Assembly: GCA_035461175.1 (NCBI GenBank)
Contig: DATHVR010000110.1
Coordinates: forward strand, 1-13,260
Length of the DNA stretch: 13,260 bases
From: DATHVR01 sp035461175
GTDB taxonomy: Bacteria > Actinomycetota > Acidimicrobiia > Spongiisociales > ZC4RG35
Direction: 5' to 3'
The notes beneath the pieces were generated by a model, which saw only the letters and a program-made list of their open reading frames with translations, searched no databases and was not told the origin of the DNA. This document shows, one piece after another, positions 1 through 5,820 of this stretch. The translations under genes and the position numbers were made by a program. Within the stretch, counting starts at the first letter, position 1; each line of letters opens with the position of its first letter.

Positions 1-333
1 CCGGATCAGGACACCCCAGAACTCGTAGTCCGGAACTCGCTGATCGGCCAGGTTGAAGTAGGTGTAGATGATCATGACCTGGGCCGCTGCTCCCAGGGCC
101 CACAGCAGGCGCCGGTCGAAGGCCAGGATCAAAGCCGTCCCGATGACGAAGGCGCCGCCGGCGATCAGCCCGAAGGTTGTCTGGTCGGTCGCGTCCTCGA
201 GCACGGACACCAGTTGGAAGCCGATCATGAAGTAGATCAAGGCGATGAGCACGGCGACGCCGGCCGCGGCCCGCCGGATGACCGGACGGCGATCGCGGAC
301 GACGGCTGTGGTGCTGGGTCGAGTGTCGAGCAT
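1..333 (-). CDS. Multi-pass membrane protein, partial (C-terminus outside window)
   Basis: An open frame of 111 codons runs from ATG (331-333, complement) to the window edge without a stop, so the gene is cut at its 3' end. The start is firm because an AGGAGG (complement of 341-346) lies 7 nt upstream. The visible product has a short Arg-rich cytoplasmic N-terminus (about residues 1-23, ending in VIRRAAAG). Three hydrophobic segments follow at about 24-44 (contains ALIYFMIGFQLV), 52-70 (IAGGAFVIGTALILAF) and 75-97 (LLWALGAAAQVMIIYTYF). Next comes a polar stretch with the sequence DQRVPDYEFWG. I do not recognise the family, and no catalytic motif is visible. It is divergent from the small ORF at 455, so its promoter should lie in 347-454. 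Confidence 0.75.
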   Translation of the reverse strand, partial: MLDTRPSTTAVVRDRRPVIRRAAAGVAVLIALIYFMIGFQLVSVLEDATDQTTFGLIAGGAFVIGTALILAFDRRLLWALGAAAQVMIIYTYFNLADQRVPDYEFWGVLIR

Positions 334-340
334 GGGCTTA

Positions 341-346
341 CCTCCT
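341..346 (-). promoter_or_regulatory. Ribosome binding site fixing the start at 333
   Basis: The complement reads AGGAGG followed by 7 nt and ATG, a near-perfect anti-16S match. It supports reading the partial membrane protein from 333 toward 1. Confidence 0.8.
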
Positions 347-454
347 CCCTCCGACCATCCCCCCTGGGCCCCGGGTCGGCCAGTGCCAGAAGTCCCTCCG
401 GGGAGAACCAGCCCGGCCGATAGGCTGCATGGGAGCCAACGATTCGGTCCTGCC

Positions 455-661
455 ATGTCCGTCCAACCCACTCCACGACTGGTCCTCGTCTATCTGGGCG
501 AGAAGGTCTTCCACCGCTGCTGGCCCGAAGACGACCAGCGGCCCGCATGCCGGACCAGTCGTATCAGAGGCGTTCCGATGATGCGGGTGTTCGCCGAACG
601 AGACGGCCTCGACGCCTGTCCTGACTGCTGGCCCTCCGCCGACACAGGCCCGGTGGACTAG
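455..661 (+). CDS. Small Cys-containing hypothetical protein (68 aa)
   Basis: From ATG at 455 to TAG at 659-661 the frame encodes 68 residues. Four cysteines occur in the arrangement FHRCWP, RPACRT, DACPDCWP, giving one CxxC pair, one isolated Cys next to His and one further Cys. This could be a small metal-binding or redox-sensitive protein. The frame stays open upstream to about 245, but the first part overlaps the coding start of the minus-strand membrane gene, so the ATG at 455 is preferred. No convincing Shine-Dalgarno sequence precedes it; the best is GGGAG about 20 nt upstream. I recognise no family. The ORF could be a chance open frame in GC-rich intergenic DNA, and it sits directly before a decayed gene remnant. 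Confidence 0.35.
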   Translation: MSVQPTPRLVLVYLGEKVFHRCWPEDDQRPACRTSRIRGVPMMRVFAERDGLDACPDCWPSADTGPVD

Positions 662-662
662 T

Positions 663-758
663 TTCTCCACCTACAGCCTCGACGACGCCTCCCAGGCCCA
701 TCAGGACCTCAAGGACGGCAAGATCGCGGGCCGTGCCGTGGTAGTACCCAACCAGTAG
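663..758 (+). pseudogene. C-terminal remnant of a zinc-type alcohol dehydrogenase
   Basis: Read in the frame starting at 663, 31 codons ending at TAG 756-758 give a peptide containing STYSLDDASQAH and GKIAGRAVVVP. This is the usual last segment of medium-chain zinc alcohol dehydrogenases, where a YPL(D/E)xAxxAxxDL motif is followed by GKxxGRAVxxP. Upstream in the same frame (about 600-662) nothing resembles the Rossmann or zinc-binding parts, so only about a tenth of the family's usual ~340 residues remains. There is no start codon or ribosome binding site. I infer that the rest was lost by deletion and the tail was left behind. The other possibility is a short chance match, but the fit is continuous and ends at a stop exactly where the family ends. 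Confidence 0.7.
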
Positions 759-775
759 GTTCGACGTTGAACGTG

Positions 776-804
776 CATCGACCCACACGGGGTGTGGGTC
801 GATG
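776..804. terminator. 13-bp perfect hairpin between two convergent 3' ends
   Basis: CATCGACCCACAC (776-788) and its exact reverse complement (792-804) enclose a GGG loop (789-791). It lies 18 bp after the dehydrogenase remnant stop and 20 bp beyond the stop of the minus-strand repeat protein at 825. That position fits a shared transcription end for both strands. There is no T-run on either side, as is common for actinobacterial terminators. A protein-binding operator is the main alternative. Confidence 0.55.
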
Positions 805-824
805 TGTACACAACTCGGGTTCGG

Positions 825-1295
825 CTACGGAATCCGCAACACCTCCGGGCTCTCGTGGGGGTCGATCGCCCACAGGTACGGACCGTAGAGCGGCGTCCGG
901 CTCCTGAGCACCTCGGGGCTCTCATGGGGATCTACCGCCTCTACTGCCGGGCCATACACCCGGGTCGGCAGGACCTCGGGACTTTCATGGGGGTCGATGG
1001 AACTGAGGCGCGGCCCGTATTCGGGAACCCATGTCCTCACTATCTCGGGACTCACGTGGGGATCAATCGCCTCGATGCTCGGCGCAGCATCACGCCCGAT
1101 GCCCCACCACAGCAGGCCACCGAGACCGGCCACCGCCACCAGTCCGACCAGCCATCCCATCCAGCGGATGAACCGGGTCGGCCGCGGCGGCTCCGGCACC
1201 TTCTTCTCCACCGTCGTCGGCGGCGGAAGTTCCTTCAGATCGACGGCGGACCGGGGGGTGTCCGCCTGGGTGGGCTTGTCGAGGACTGTCGCCAC
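825..1295 (-). CDS. Single-pass membrane protein with four DPHESPEVL repeats
   Basis: I recognise no family. The start is GTG at 1295, because AAAGGAGG (complement of 1301-1308) sits 5 nt upstream; an upstream ATG at 1373 would add 26 residues and has no such site. The product is 156 aa. Residues 1-45 are charged and Pro-rich (LPPPTTVEKKVPEPPRP). Residues 46-66 form one membrane segment (GWLVGLVAVAGLGG). Residues 74-156 contain four copies of a (I/V)DPHxSPE(V/I) unit at D78, D101, D122 and D145. The spacers have a conserved YGP (Y93, Y114, Y137). The last copy stops two residues after its final Arg. By the positive-inside rule, with Arg-Phe-Ile-Arg before the helix, the repeats should be extracytoplasmic. 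Each unit carries one His and acidic residues, so metal or ligand binding is possible but not shown. The gene is divergent from the SARP-like regulator at 1414. Confidence 0.8.
   Translation of the reverse strand: MATVLDKPTQADTPRSAVDLKELPPPTTVEKKVPEPPRPTRFIRWMGWLVGLVAVAGLGGLLWWGIGRDAAPSIEAIDPHVSPEIVRTWVPEYGPRLSSIDPHESPEVLPTRVYGPAVEAVDPHESPEVLRSRTPLYGPYLWAIDPHESPEVLRIP
840..1071. repeat. Four degenerate in-frame coding repeats (~66 bp period)
   Basis: Four related ~30-bp blocks start near 840, 909, 972 and 1041. Each encodes (I/V)DPH(E/V)SPE(V/I) on the minus strand. The copies differ mostly at synonymous positions: Asp is GAC or GAT, His CAC or CAT, Ser AGC or AGT. The protein motif is therefore conserved while the DNA has diverged. 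The starts are 69, 63 and 69 bp apart, always a multiple of three. Confidence 0.8.
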
Positions 1296-1300
1296 GGCAA

Positions 1301-1308
1301 CCTCCTTT
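1301..1308 (-). promoter_or_regulatory. Ribosome binding site selecting the GTG start at 1295
   Basis: The complement reads AAAGGAGG, then 5 nt, then GTG GCG ACA. This strong site picks the GTG start over the longer frame that opens at 1373. Confidence 0.8.
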
Positions 1309-1331
1309 CGCTTCTCATCCTGCCCCCACCG

Positions 1332-1360
1332 GATGCAGCCGACTTGTGGTTCCGATGCAG
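1332..1360. promoter_or_regulatory. Candidate SARP box: two GATGCAG heptamers, 22-bp period
   Basis: GATGCAG occurs at 1332-1338 and again at 1354-1360, two helical turns apart, in the 118-bp gap between the divergent repeat protein (start 1295) and the BTAD regulator (start 1414). SARP-family regulators are known to bind heptameric direct repeats spaced by 11 or 22 bp. The intervening 11-bp position (1343-1349) does not match. The assignment rests on position and spacing only. Confidence 0.3.
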
Positions 1361-1413
1361 GATCTTTGCGCACCGACCAAATCCCCTAGTCGAACCGCCT
1401 CTACGGTCACAGC

Positions 1414-2292
1414 ATGGAGCCGAAGGCCATGCCCGAGGACACTCTCCCGTTAGAACCTGATGCCACCCGAAACGGCACCGTCGAGGCCGTGCCCGTGCTG
1501 GTGCGTGTCCTGGGACCCCTCGAGCTGGAAGTGGCCGGCTCCCCGGTGCCGGTGGGGAGCCGGATGGGGAGGCTGGTCCTCGCCACCTTGACCCTGGCGG
1601 CGAATCACATGGTCTCGTCCGACCAGCTCTCCCAGGTCATGTGGGGAGACGATCCGCCCCCGTCGCGTGACGCCACCCTGCACAGCCACCTGTCCCGCCT
1701 CCGCCATCTCCTGGGGGCGAGGCGGATCACCGGCGGGGATCACTCCTACCAGCTCAACCTCGCCATCGACGAGCTCGACGCCCTCCGCTTCGAGGCGCTG
1801 GTGGAACAGGCCCTGGCGGTCCGGGATCAGCCGGCTCTGAGCCTGCAACGAAGCAAGCAGGCCTTGCACCTGTGGCGAGGAACTGCCTTCGGAGAATTCG
1901 CCGAGAGGGACCCATTCCGTCTGGAGGCCATCCGGCTGTCGGAGTTACGACTGGTCGCCATGGAGACCCGTTTCGAGTCCGAGCTCACCCTCGGCAAGGA
2001 CGAGCTGGTCGCCGGCGCCCTGGAGGCGATGGTCGAGGAGTACCCCTACCGGGAGCGTCTGTGGAACCTCTACATCGCCGCTCTGGCGCTTTCGGGGCGG
2101 AGGGTGGAAGCGCTGCGGGCTTGTGCCCGCCTGCGCTCGATCCTCACCGAGGTCGGCCTCGAGCCGGGCAGTGCCATCAAGGATCTGGAGTCGGCCATCT
2201 ACTCCGAGTCCCCCCAGGTCCGGTCCCGGCTCCGCTCCCTGATCGGTCACGATTCGACCCCGTCCGACCCGGACACGAGCTGGGAGCTGTGA
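1414..2292 (+). CDS. SARP/AfsR-type transcriptional regulator (winged helix + BTAD)
   Basis: This is a DNA-binding transcription regulator of the small SARP type (292 aa, or 287 from the second ATG). An N-terminal OmpR-like winged-helix domain spans about residues 30-115, with RVLGPLELEV, the conserved LxxLLLxxN-type region seen here as LATLTLAANHMVSSDQL, the LWG-like VMWGDDPP, and the recognition-helix region LHSHLSRLRHLLG. A bacterial transcriptional activation (BTAD) domain follows at about 118-265, with helices such as FEALVEQAL, LHLWRG, YPYRERLW and ALRACARLRSIL, closing with the family hallmark EVGLEPGSAIKDLE. There is no NB-ARC or TPR extension, as in pathway-specific SARPs. The ATG at 1429 has a GGAG 9 nt upstream and may be the true start. 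The divergent repeat-protein gene is a plausible target. The 3' end abuts the next gene tail to tail with no gap. Confidence 0.88.
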   Translation: MEPKAMPEDTLPLEPDATRNGTVEAVPVLVRVLGPLELEVAGSPVPVGSRMGRLVLATLTLAANHMVSSDQLSQVMWGDDPPPSRDATLHSHLSRLRHLLGARRITGGDHSYQLNLAIDELDALRFEALVEQALAVRDQPALSLQRSKQALHLWRGTAFGEFAERDPFRLEAIRLSELRLVAMETRFESELTLGKDELVAGALEAMVEEYPYRERLWNLYIAALALSGRRVEALRACARLRSILTEVGLEPGSAIKDLESAIYSESPQVRSRLRSLIGHDSTPSDPDTSWEL

Positions 2293-2511
2293 TCAGCCCA
2301 TCCAGAAGCCTTTTCGATGGGTGATCGCCAGCAGTTTGTTACAGCGGGGGCAGGCGTAGGCAAACCGTTTGCCGAATCGGAAAGGGCCCGGTCCGACCGC
2401 GTCCATCTCCTGTGCATTGACCCTGGACAGTGATGAGCTGCAATGCGGGCACTCGGGAGCCAGTCCCGGATCGACGTGGACTTCCAGCCCGGGTCGTCCT
2501 CGGTTATTCAT
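2293..2511 (-). CDS. Small zinc-ribbon protein (72 aa)
   Basis: Two CxxC pairs, ECPHCSSS (about residues 20-24) and ACPRCNKLL (about 53-57), are about 30 residues apart. This is the spacing of a zinc ribbon that holds one structural Zn with four Cys. The rest is short and basic toward the C-terminus (ITHRKGFWMG). The start at 2511 is supported by GGAAGGAGA (complement) 5 nt upstream of ATG. No enzyme domain is attached, so the role may be in nucleic-acid or protein contacts; the sequence does not say. It lies 103 bp downstream of the E2-like gene on the same strand, and the two may be co-transcribed. Its TGA (complement of 2293-2295) directly abuts the TGA of the SARP-like gene (2290-2292). 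Confidence 0.75.
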   Translation of the reverse strand: MNNRGRPGLEVHVDPGLAPECPHCSSSLSRVNAQEMDAVGPGPFRFGKRFAYACPRCNKLLAITHRKGFWMG

Positions 2512-2614
2512 CGAGATCTCCTTCCATCGCGGATCTCCCCAACTCCTCTACCGGGCGCGGGGGCGTGTCGTGATAGGGGCAGGAAGTCCTCGATGGGTCG
2601 ACTCGAAGCCCGGG

Positions 2615-3397
2615 TCAGCCGGTATCCGGTGCTTCGTCGAGGCCGTCGGCCGACTCGATCAGCTCGCGCAGACGGGCGGCGAAGCGAGCGGCGGGCGCCC
2701 CGTCGATGATGTCGTGGTCGAGGCTGAGAGTGAGGCTGAGGTGATCCCGGTTCTCGACTCCACCATCCACCAGCACGGGCCGGGGCCCGATTCCCCCCAC
2801 GGTGACCATAAGCGGGGCCGGCGTGATGGGGATTCCCCAACCGAGGCTCGAACCGAACATGCCCACGGAACTAACGGCGATCGTGCCCCCGAAACGCTTG
2901 GTGAGACGGGGTCTGGCCATCATCGCCTGCCAGATCAGGGTACGAATCGGACCGGGAACCCGGACCAGCCACAAGGTCCCCCGGTAGCGCCGTCGGTCGC
3001 GCTCGGTTACCGCCTGGGCGCTCCGGATCTCCGCGGAGATCTCCCCCACCGTCTTGCGGTTGGCGGCACGCACTATCCGGCTCTGCACGAGGCGAGTCCC
3101 GTCGTCCTGCGATTGCTCGAGTTGCAGGTTGACGTCCACCTCCTCGAACAGGACCAATCGCCGCCGGCCGAAGCGGTGGGCGTGGAGCATCCGGTCCTCG
3201 TCGACGGCTTTCGCCACACACGCCACCACGAAGCCGGTGAAGGAGAGACCGGCTTGCCTGACCCGCCGGCGAGCCATCGTCACATCCACCTCGATAAGGC
3301 CGTGGATAATGTGGCGACGGTGGCCTTCGCGGAGGACGTCGATGTAGGCGCGCCGGATCGGAGGAAACGGCTTCACCTCGTAGGCATCTGAACCCAT
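2615..3397 (-). CDS. Stand-alone 2-oxoacid dehydrogenase E2-type acyltransferase domain
   Basis: The 260-aa product matches the catalytic (chloramphenicol-acetyltransferase-fold) domain of dihydrolipoyl acyltransferases. The C-terminal active-site signature HxxxDG is present as DHDIIDG (H228, D232, G233), followed by the usual AARFAARLRELIE helix. The preceding strand region includes TIAVSSVGMFG, which matches the E2 TxTxSNxGxxG segment, and PLMVTVGGIGPRPV. The lipoyl domain and E1/E3-binding domain that normally precede this core (full E2 is about 400-600 aa) are absent, and the protein starts directly at the KPFPPIRRAYIDVL equivalent of the RRxIAxRM helix. It is therefore an acyltransferase without its own swinging arm. 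It may act on free or partner-borne acyl thioesters, or be a trimeric scaffold. No E1 or E3 gene is nearby. It is divergent from the D-lactate dehydrogenase, with 68 bp between starts. Confidence 0.82.
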   Translation of the reverse strand: MGSDAYEVKPFPPIRRAYIDVLREGHRRHIIHGLIEVDVTMARRRVRQAGLSFTGFVVACVAKAVDEDRMLHAHRFGRRRLVLFEEVDVNLQLEQSQDDGTRLVQSRIVRAANRKTVGEISAEIRSAQAVTERDRRRYRGTLWLVRVPGPIRTLIWQAMMARPRLTKRFGGTIAVSSVGMFGSSLGWGIPITPAPLMVTVGGIGPRPVLVDGGVENRDHLSLTLSLDHDIIDGAPAARFAARLRELIESADGLDEAPDTG

Positions 3398-3465
3398 CCC
3401 GACCCATTGTGGCGCTCGGGTCCCCGCTCACAAATCAGCCGCCCGAACGGAGTAGGTTGCCTTCG

Positions 3466-4473
3466 ATGCAGGTCGCCGTCTTCAGCACCAAGCCCTACGA
3501 CCGCCGCTACCTGGCGGAAGCCAACCAGGCCCACGACCACGAGATGAGGTTCCTCGAGCCCCGACTCACGGTCGACACCGCCCCGCTGGCCGAGGGTTCG
3601 CCGGCGGTGTGCATTTTCGTCAACGACAGCGCCGACGCTGCCACCCTCGGGTGTCTGGCCCGGAATGGCACCCGCCTGCTCGCTCTTCGCTCGGCCGGGT
3701 TCAACCACGTCGACTTAGAGGCGGCGGAACGCCTGGGGATAACCGTGACCCGGGTTCCCGCCTACTCACCCCACGCCGTGGCCGAGTTCACGGTGGGAAT
3801 GATCCTCACGCTGGCCCGCAAATACCACCGCGCCCACAACCGGGTGAGGGAGGGCAACTTCGCGCTGGAGGGACTGTTGGGCTTCGACCTGCATGGAAAG
3901 CAAGCCGGAATCGTGGGGACCGGGAAGATCGGTTACCACGTCGCCCGGATCCTGGCGGGTTTCGGGTGCGTCCTCTATGGATACGATCCCCATCCGGATC
4001 CGGCGGTGGAAGCCCTCGGTGTCACCTATCTCAACCTGGACGATCTGCTCGCCCGCTCCGAGATCATCACCCTTCACACGCCGCTCACCCCCGAGACTCA
4101 CCATCTGATCGGCCGCCGGGCACTGGAGCGGGTCCGGCGCGGCGCCATGCTGATCAACACCAGCCGGGGGGCCCTGATCGACACCGAGGCCGTGATCGAG
4201 GCCCTCAAGGACGGGCGGCTCGAACATCTCGGGCTCGACGTCTACGAGGAAGAAGGAGATCTGTTCTTCGAGGACCTCTCCGACCGCGTGATCCACGATG
4301 ACGTCTTCACCAGACTGCTTACGTTCCCCAACGTCCTGATCACCGGCCACCAGGCGTTCTTCACCGCCGAGGCCCTGGCCGAGATCGCCGCCACCACCGT
4401 GGCCAACATCACCGCCTTTGCGGAGGGCCGTACCTCCGGCAATGAGCTCGATCTGCGCCGCACCCGGGGCTGA
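3466..4473 (+). CDS. ldhA: D-lactate dehydrogenase (D-2-hydroxyacid dehydrogenase family)
   Basis: This cytoplasmic enzyme interconverts pyruvate and D-lactate with NADH/NAD+. From ATG 3466 the protein has 335 aa, close to the usual 329-333; an ORF start at 3409 only adds a non-conserved leader. The Rossmann motif GTGKIG lies at 151-156, followed by acidic D174 (YGYD), which favours NAD over NADP. The catalytic triad of the family is in place: R234 (NTSRGA), E263 (DVYEEEGD) and H295 (ITGHQAF). The substrate-domain signature LRSAGFNHVDL (74-84) and the EFTVGMILTLARK helix (107-119) are typical of the LdhA branch rather than glycerate or phosphoglycerate dehydrogenases. Other 2-hydroxyacids cannot be excluded. 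The 3' end overlaps the next gene, which suggests co-transcription. Confidence 0.9.
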   Translation: MQVAVFSTKPYDRRYLAEANQAHDHEMRFLEPRLTVDTAPLAEGSPAVCIFVNDSADAATLGCLARNGTRLLALRSAGFNHVDLEAAERLGITVTRVPAYSPHAVAEFTVGMILTLARKYHRAHNRVREGNFALEGLLGFDLHGKQAGIVGTGKIGYHVARILAGFGCVLYGYDPHPDPAVEALGVTYLNLDDLLARSEIITLHTPLTPETHHLIGRRALERVRRGAMLINTSRGALIDTEAVIEALKDGRLEHLGLDVYEEEGDLFFEDLSDRVIHDDVFTRLLTFPNVLITGHQAFFTAEALAEIAATTVANITAFAEGRTSGNELDLRRTRG

Positions 4474-5755
4474 AGTGGCCGGCCGGACGCGACGCACTCC
4501 CGGACAGATCGTCGGCGGGGGCATCGCGGGTGCGGTGATCGGCCTGGTGGGTGGGGCCGCCTTCGCCGCCGACCTCCCGGGTATAGCCACTTCTTTGGGG
4601 GCCATCGCCGGCGGTCTGGGGATGGGACTGGTGTCGGCGTGGGCCGATGCCACTCGCCGCCCGGGCCGACCCCAGCCTCTCTGGGTCCGGGTGTTGGCCT
4701 CGGCACTCCTCGCCGCCGCGGTGGGTTGGCTCCTCCCCGGCTGGTCGGCTCCGGTGGTGGGAGCGATCGTGGGGGTGGGGGCGGGTTCGTTGGGAGCCCG
4801 AATCGGCAAAGCCGGCCTCGGCCTCGCCACCGGCCTGCTGATCGGCCTCGCCACTTCCGTGGTCGATCCCGAGCCCGGCGGAGGCGTGGTGGCGGCGGCG
4901 ACCGTGACCGTCTACCGACTGGCGGCCGCTCTGGTCTATCGCCGCCGCGAGCAGATCCGATTCCGGGCCGAGGATGCCGATCCCGGCGCCGTCCCCTACG
5001 TCGTGCCGCTGGCCGAAAAGCAGGGGTATGTGGGCGTCGACTACCTGCGCCGCCACGCCGACGAGATCGGCGCCCCCTTCACCCGCAATCCGGCCGACAT
5101 CGGGATCGTGGATTCGATCGACCGTCTCGAGGGGCCGAGCTTCGATCCCACCCGGGTCGATCCCCGTATCCGCGAGTTCTACGAGCACACCAGCCGTTTC
5201 GACCTCGAGATCGTCCCGAGGTGGCGCCCGTGGATGCGACTGCCCTTCCTGGCATACCGGGAGATGTTCGCCCGTCCGCTGGGCCAGGCCAACGCTCCCT
5301 TCCAGGTGGAGGAGGTCGGGGGTGGCGTGGTGAGTTGGATTGACACGATCGACGTCGACGGCGACGGCCGCCCCGAGTTCCGGGCCTGGGTCAGAGCCTA
5401 CGCCGGCACCCTCGAACCCCTCTACGTGGGCATATACACCACCTTCCGCGCCGGCGACACAGGCTATGTCAGTGTCGGTTTCCCCCTTCCCACCGGTTCC
5501 TTCACGGCCACCCTCCATCCCTCCCACCTCGTCGACGGCGATCTCCTCCTCACCAGCCGCCACCCCGATCCTCGGGTCGGGCATTACCTGTCCCTCGTCG
5601 ATCCCGACACCGGCCACGTCAGCGTCGCCGAACTCACCACTTTCCACGAGGAGATCCACATATACCTCCGGGAAGGCCGTCTTCTCACCGACCACCGCTT
5701 CTTTCTCGGCTACACCGAGTTCATGTCACTCCACTACACCATCTCCCGCCGCTAG
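4442..5755 (+). CDS. Unrecognised multi-pass membrane protein with large soluble domain
   Basis: I do not recognise a family. From ATG 4442 the product is 437 aa; GTG at 4475, just after the ldhA stop, is the main alternative. Residues 22-165 are Gly/Ala-rich with about five or six hydrophobic segments (for example GGGIAGAVIGLVGGAAFAA, VLASALLAAAVGWLL, LGLATGLLIGLAT). Residues 170-437 form a soluble part rich in aromatic and charged residues, including DPRIREFYEHTSRFDLEI and REMFARPLGQANAPF. D304-V-D306-G-D308-G is a DxDxDG loop like the calcium-binding loops of EF-hand or FG-GAP proteins. The C-terminus (FFLGYTEFMSLHYTISRR) looks like a compact fold end. The first 32 nt overlap ldhA in another frame, so translation may be coupled. 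Involvement in lactate or envelope processes would be a guess. Confidence 0.75.
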   Translation: MSSICAAPGAEVAGRTRRTPGQIVGGGIAGAVIGLVGGAAFAADLPGIATSLGAIAGGLGMGLVSAWADATRRPGRPQPLWVRVLASALLAAAVGWLLPGWSAPVVGAIVGVGAGSLGARIGKAGLGLATGLLIGLATSVVDPEPGGGVVAAATVTVYRLAAALVYRRREQIRFRAEDADPGAVPYVVPLAEKQGYVGVDYLRRHADEIGAPFTRNPADIGIVDSIDRLEGPSFDPTRVDPRIREFYEHTSRFDLEIVPRWRPWMRLPFLAYREMFARPLGQANAPFQVEEVGGGVVSWIDTIDVDGDGRPEFRAWVRAYAGTLEPLYVGIYTTFRAGDTGYVSVGFPLPTGSFTATLHPSHLVDGDLLLTSRHPDPRVGHYLSLVDPDTGHVSVAELTTFHEEIHIYLREGRLLTDHRFFLGYTEFMSLHYTISRR

Positions 5756-5764
5756 GGCCCGACA

Positions 5765-5795
5765 TTGGGCACAGCCACGCCGGCTTCCTTACAGT
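5765..5795 (+). promoter_or_regulatory. Possible sigma-70-type promoter for the SLH/GerMN gene
   Basis: TTGGGC (5765-5770) and TACAGT (5790-5795, fits TAnnnT) are separated by 19 bp, one or two more than optimal. They lie 25 bp before the ATG at 5821, which has its own ribosome binding site (AGAGGAG). The gap of 65 bp from the preceding gene leaves room for an independent promoter. This is a pattern match only. Confidence 0.3.
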
Positions 5796-5820
5796 CGGGA
5801 ACAGGCAAAGAGGAGAACAC

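Noticed and set aside
840..1071. Regularly spaced ~30-bp repeats resembling a short CRISPR array
   Set aside because: The copies are imperfect, spacing is always a multiple of three, and they encode the DPHESPEVL motif in a gene with a strong ribosome binding site.
2369..3391. Long plus-strand open frame (340 codons) opposite the E2-like gene
   Set aside because: The minus strand shows the E2 active site and fold motifs; the plus frame has none and no plausible start.
4409..5695. Long open frame (428 codons) on the minus strand opposite the unrecognised membrane protein
   Set aside because: It is antisense to a coding frame in high-GC DNA, has no ribosome binding site, and its product is Gly/Asp/His-rich and low in complexity, as expected for a shadow frame.
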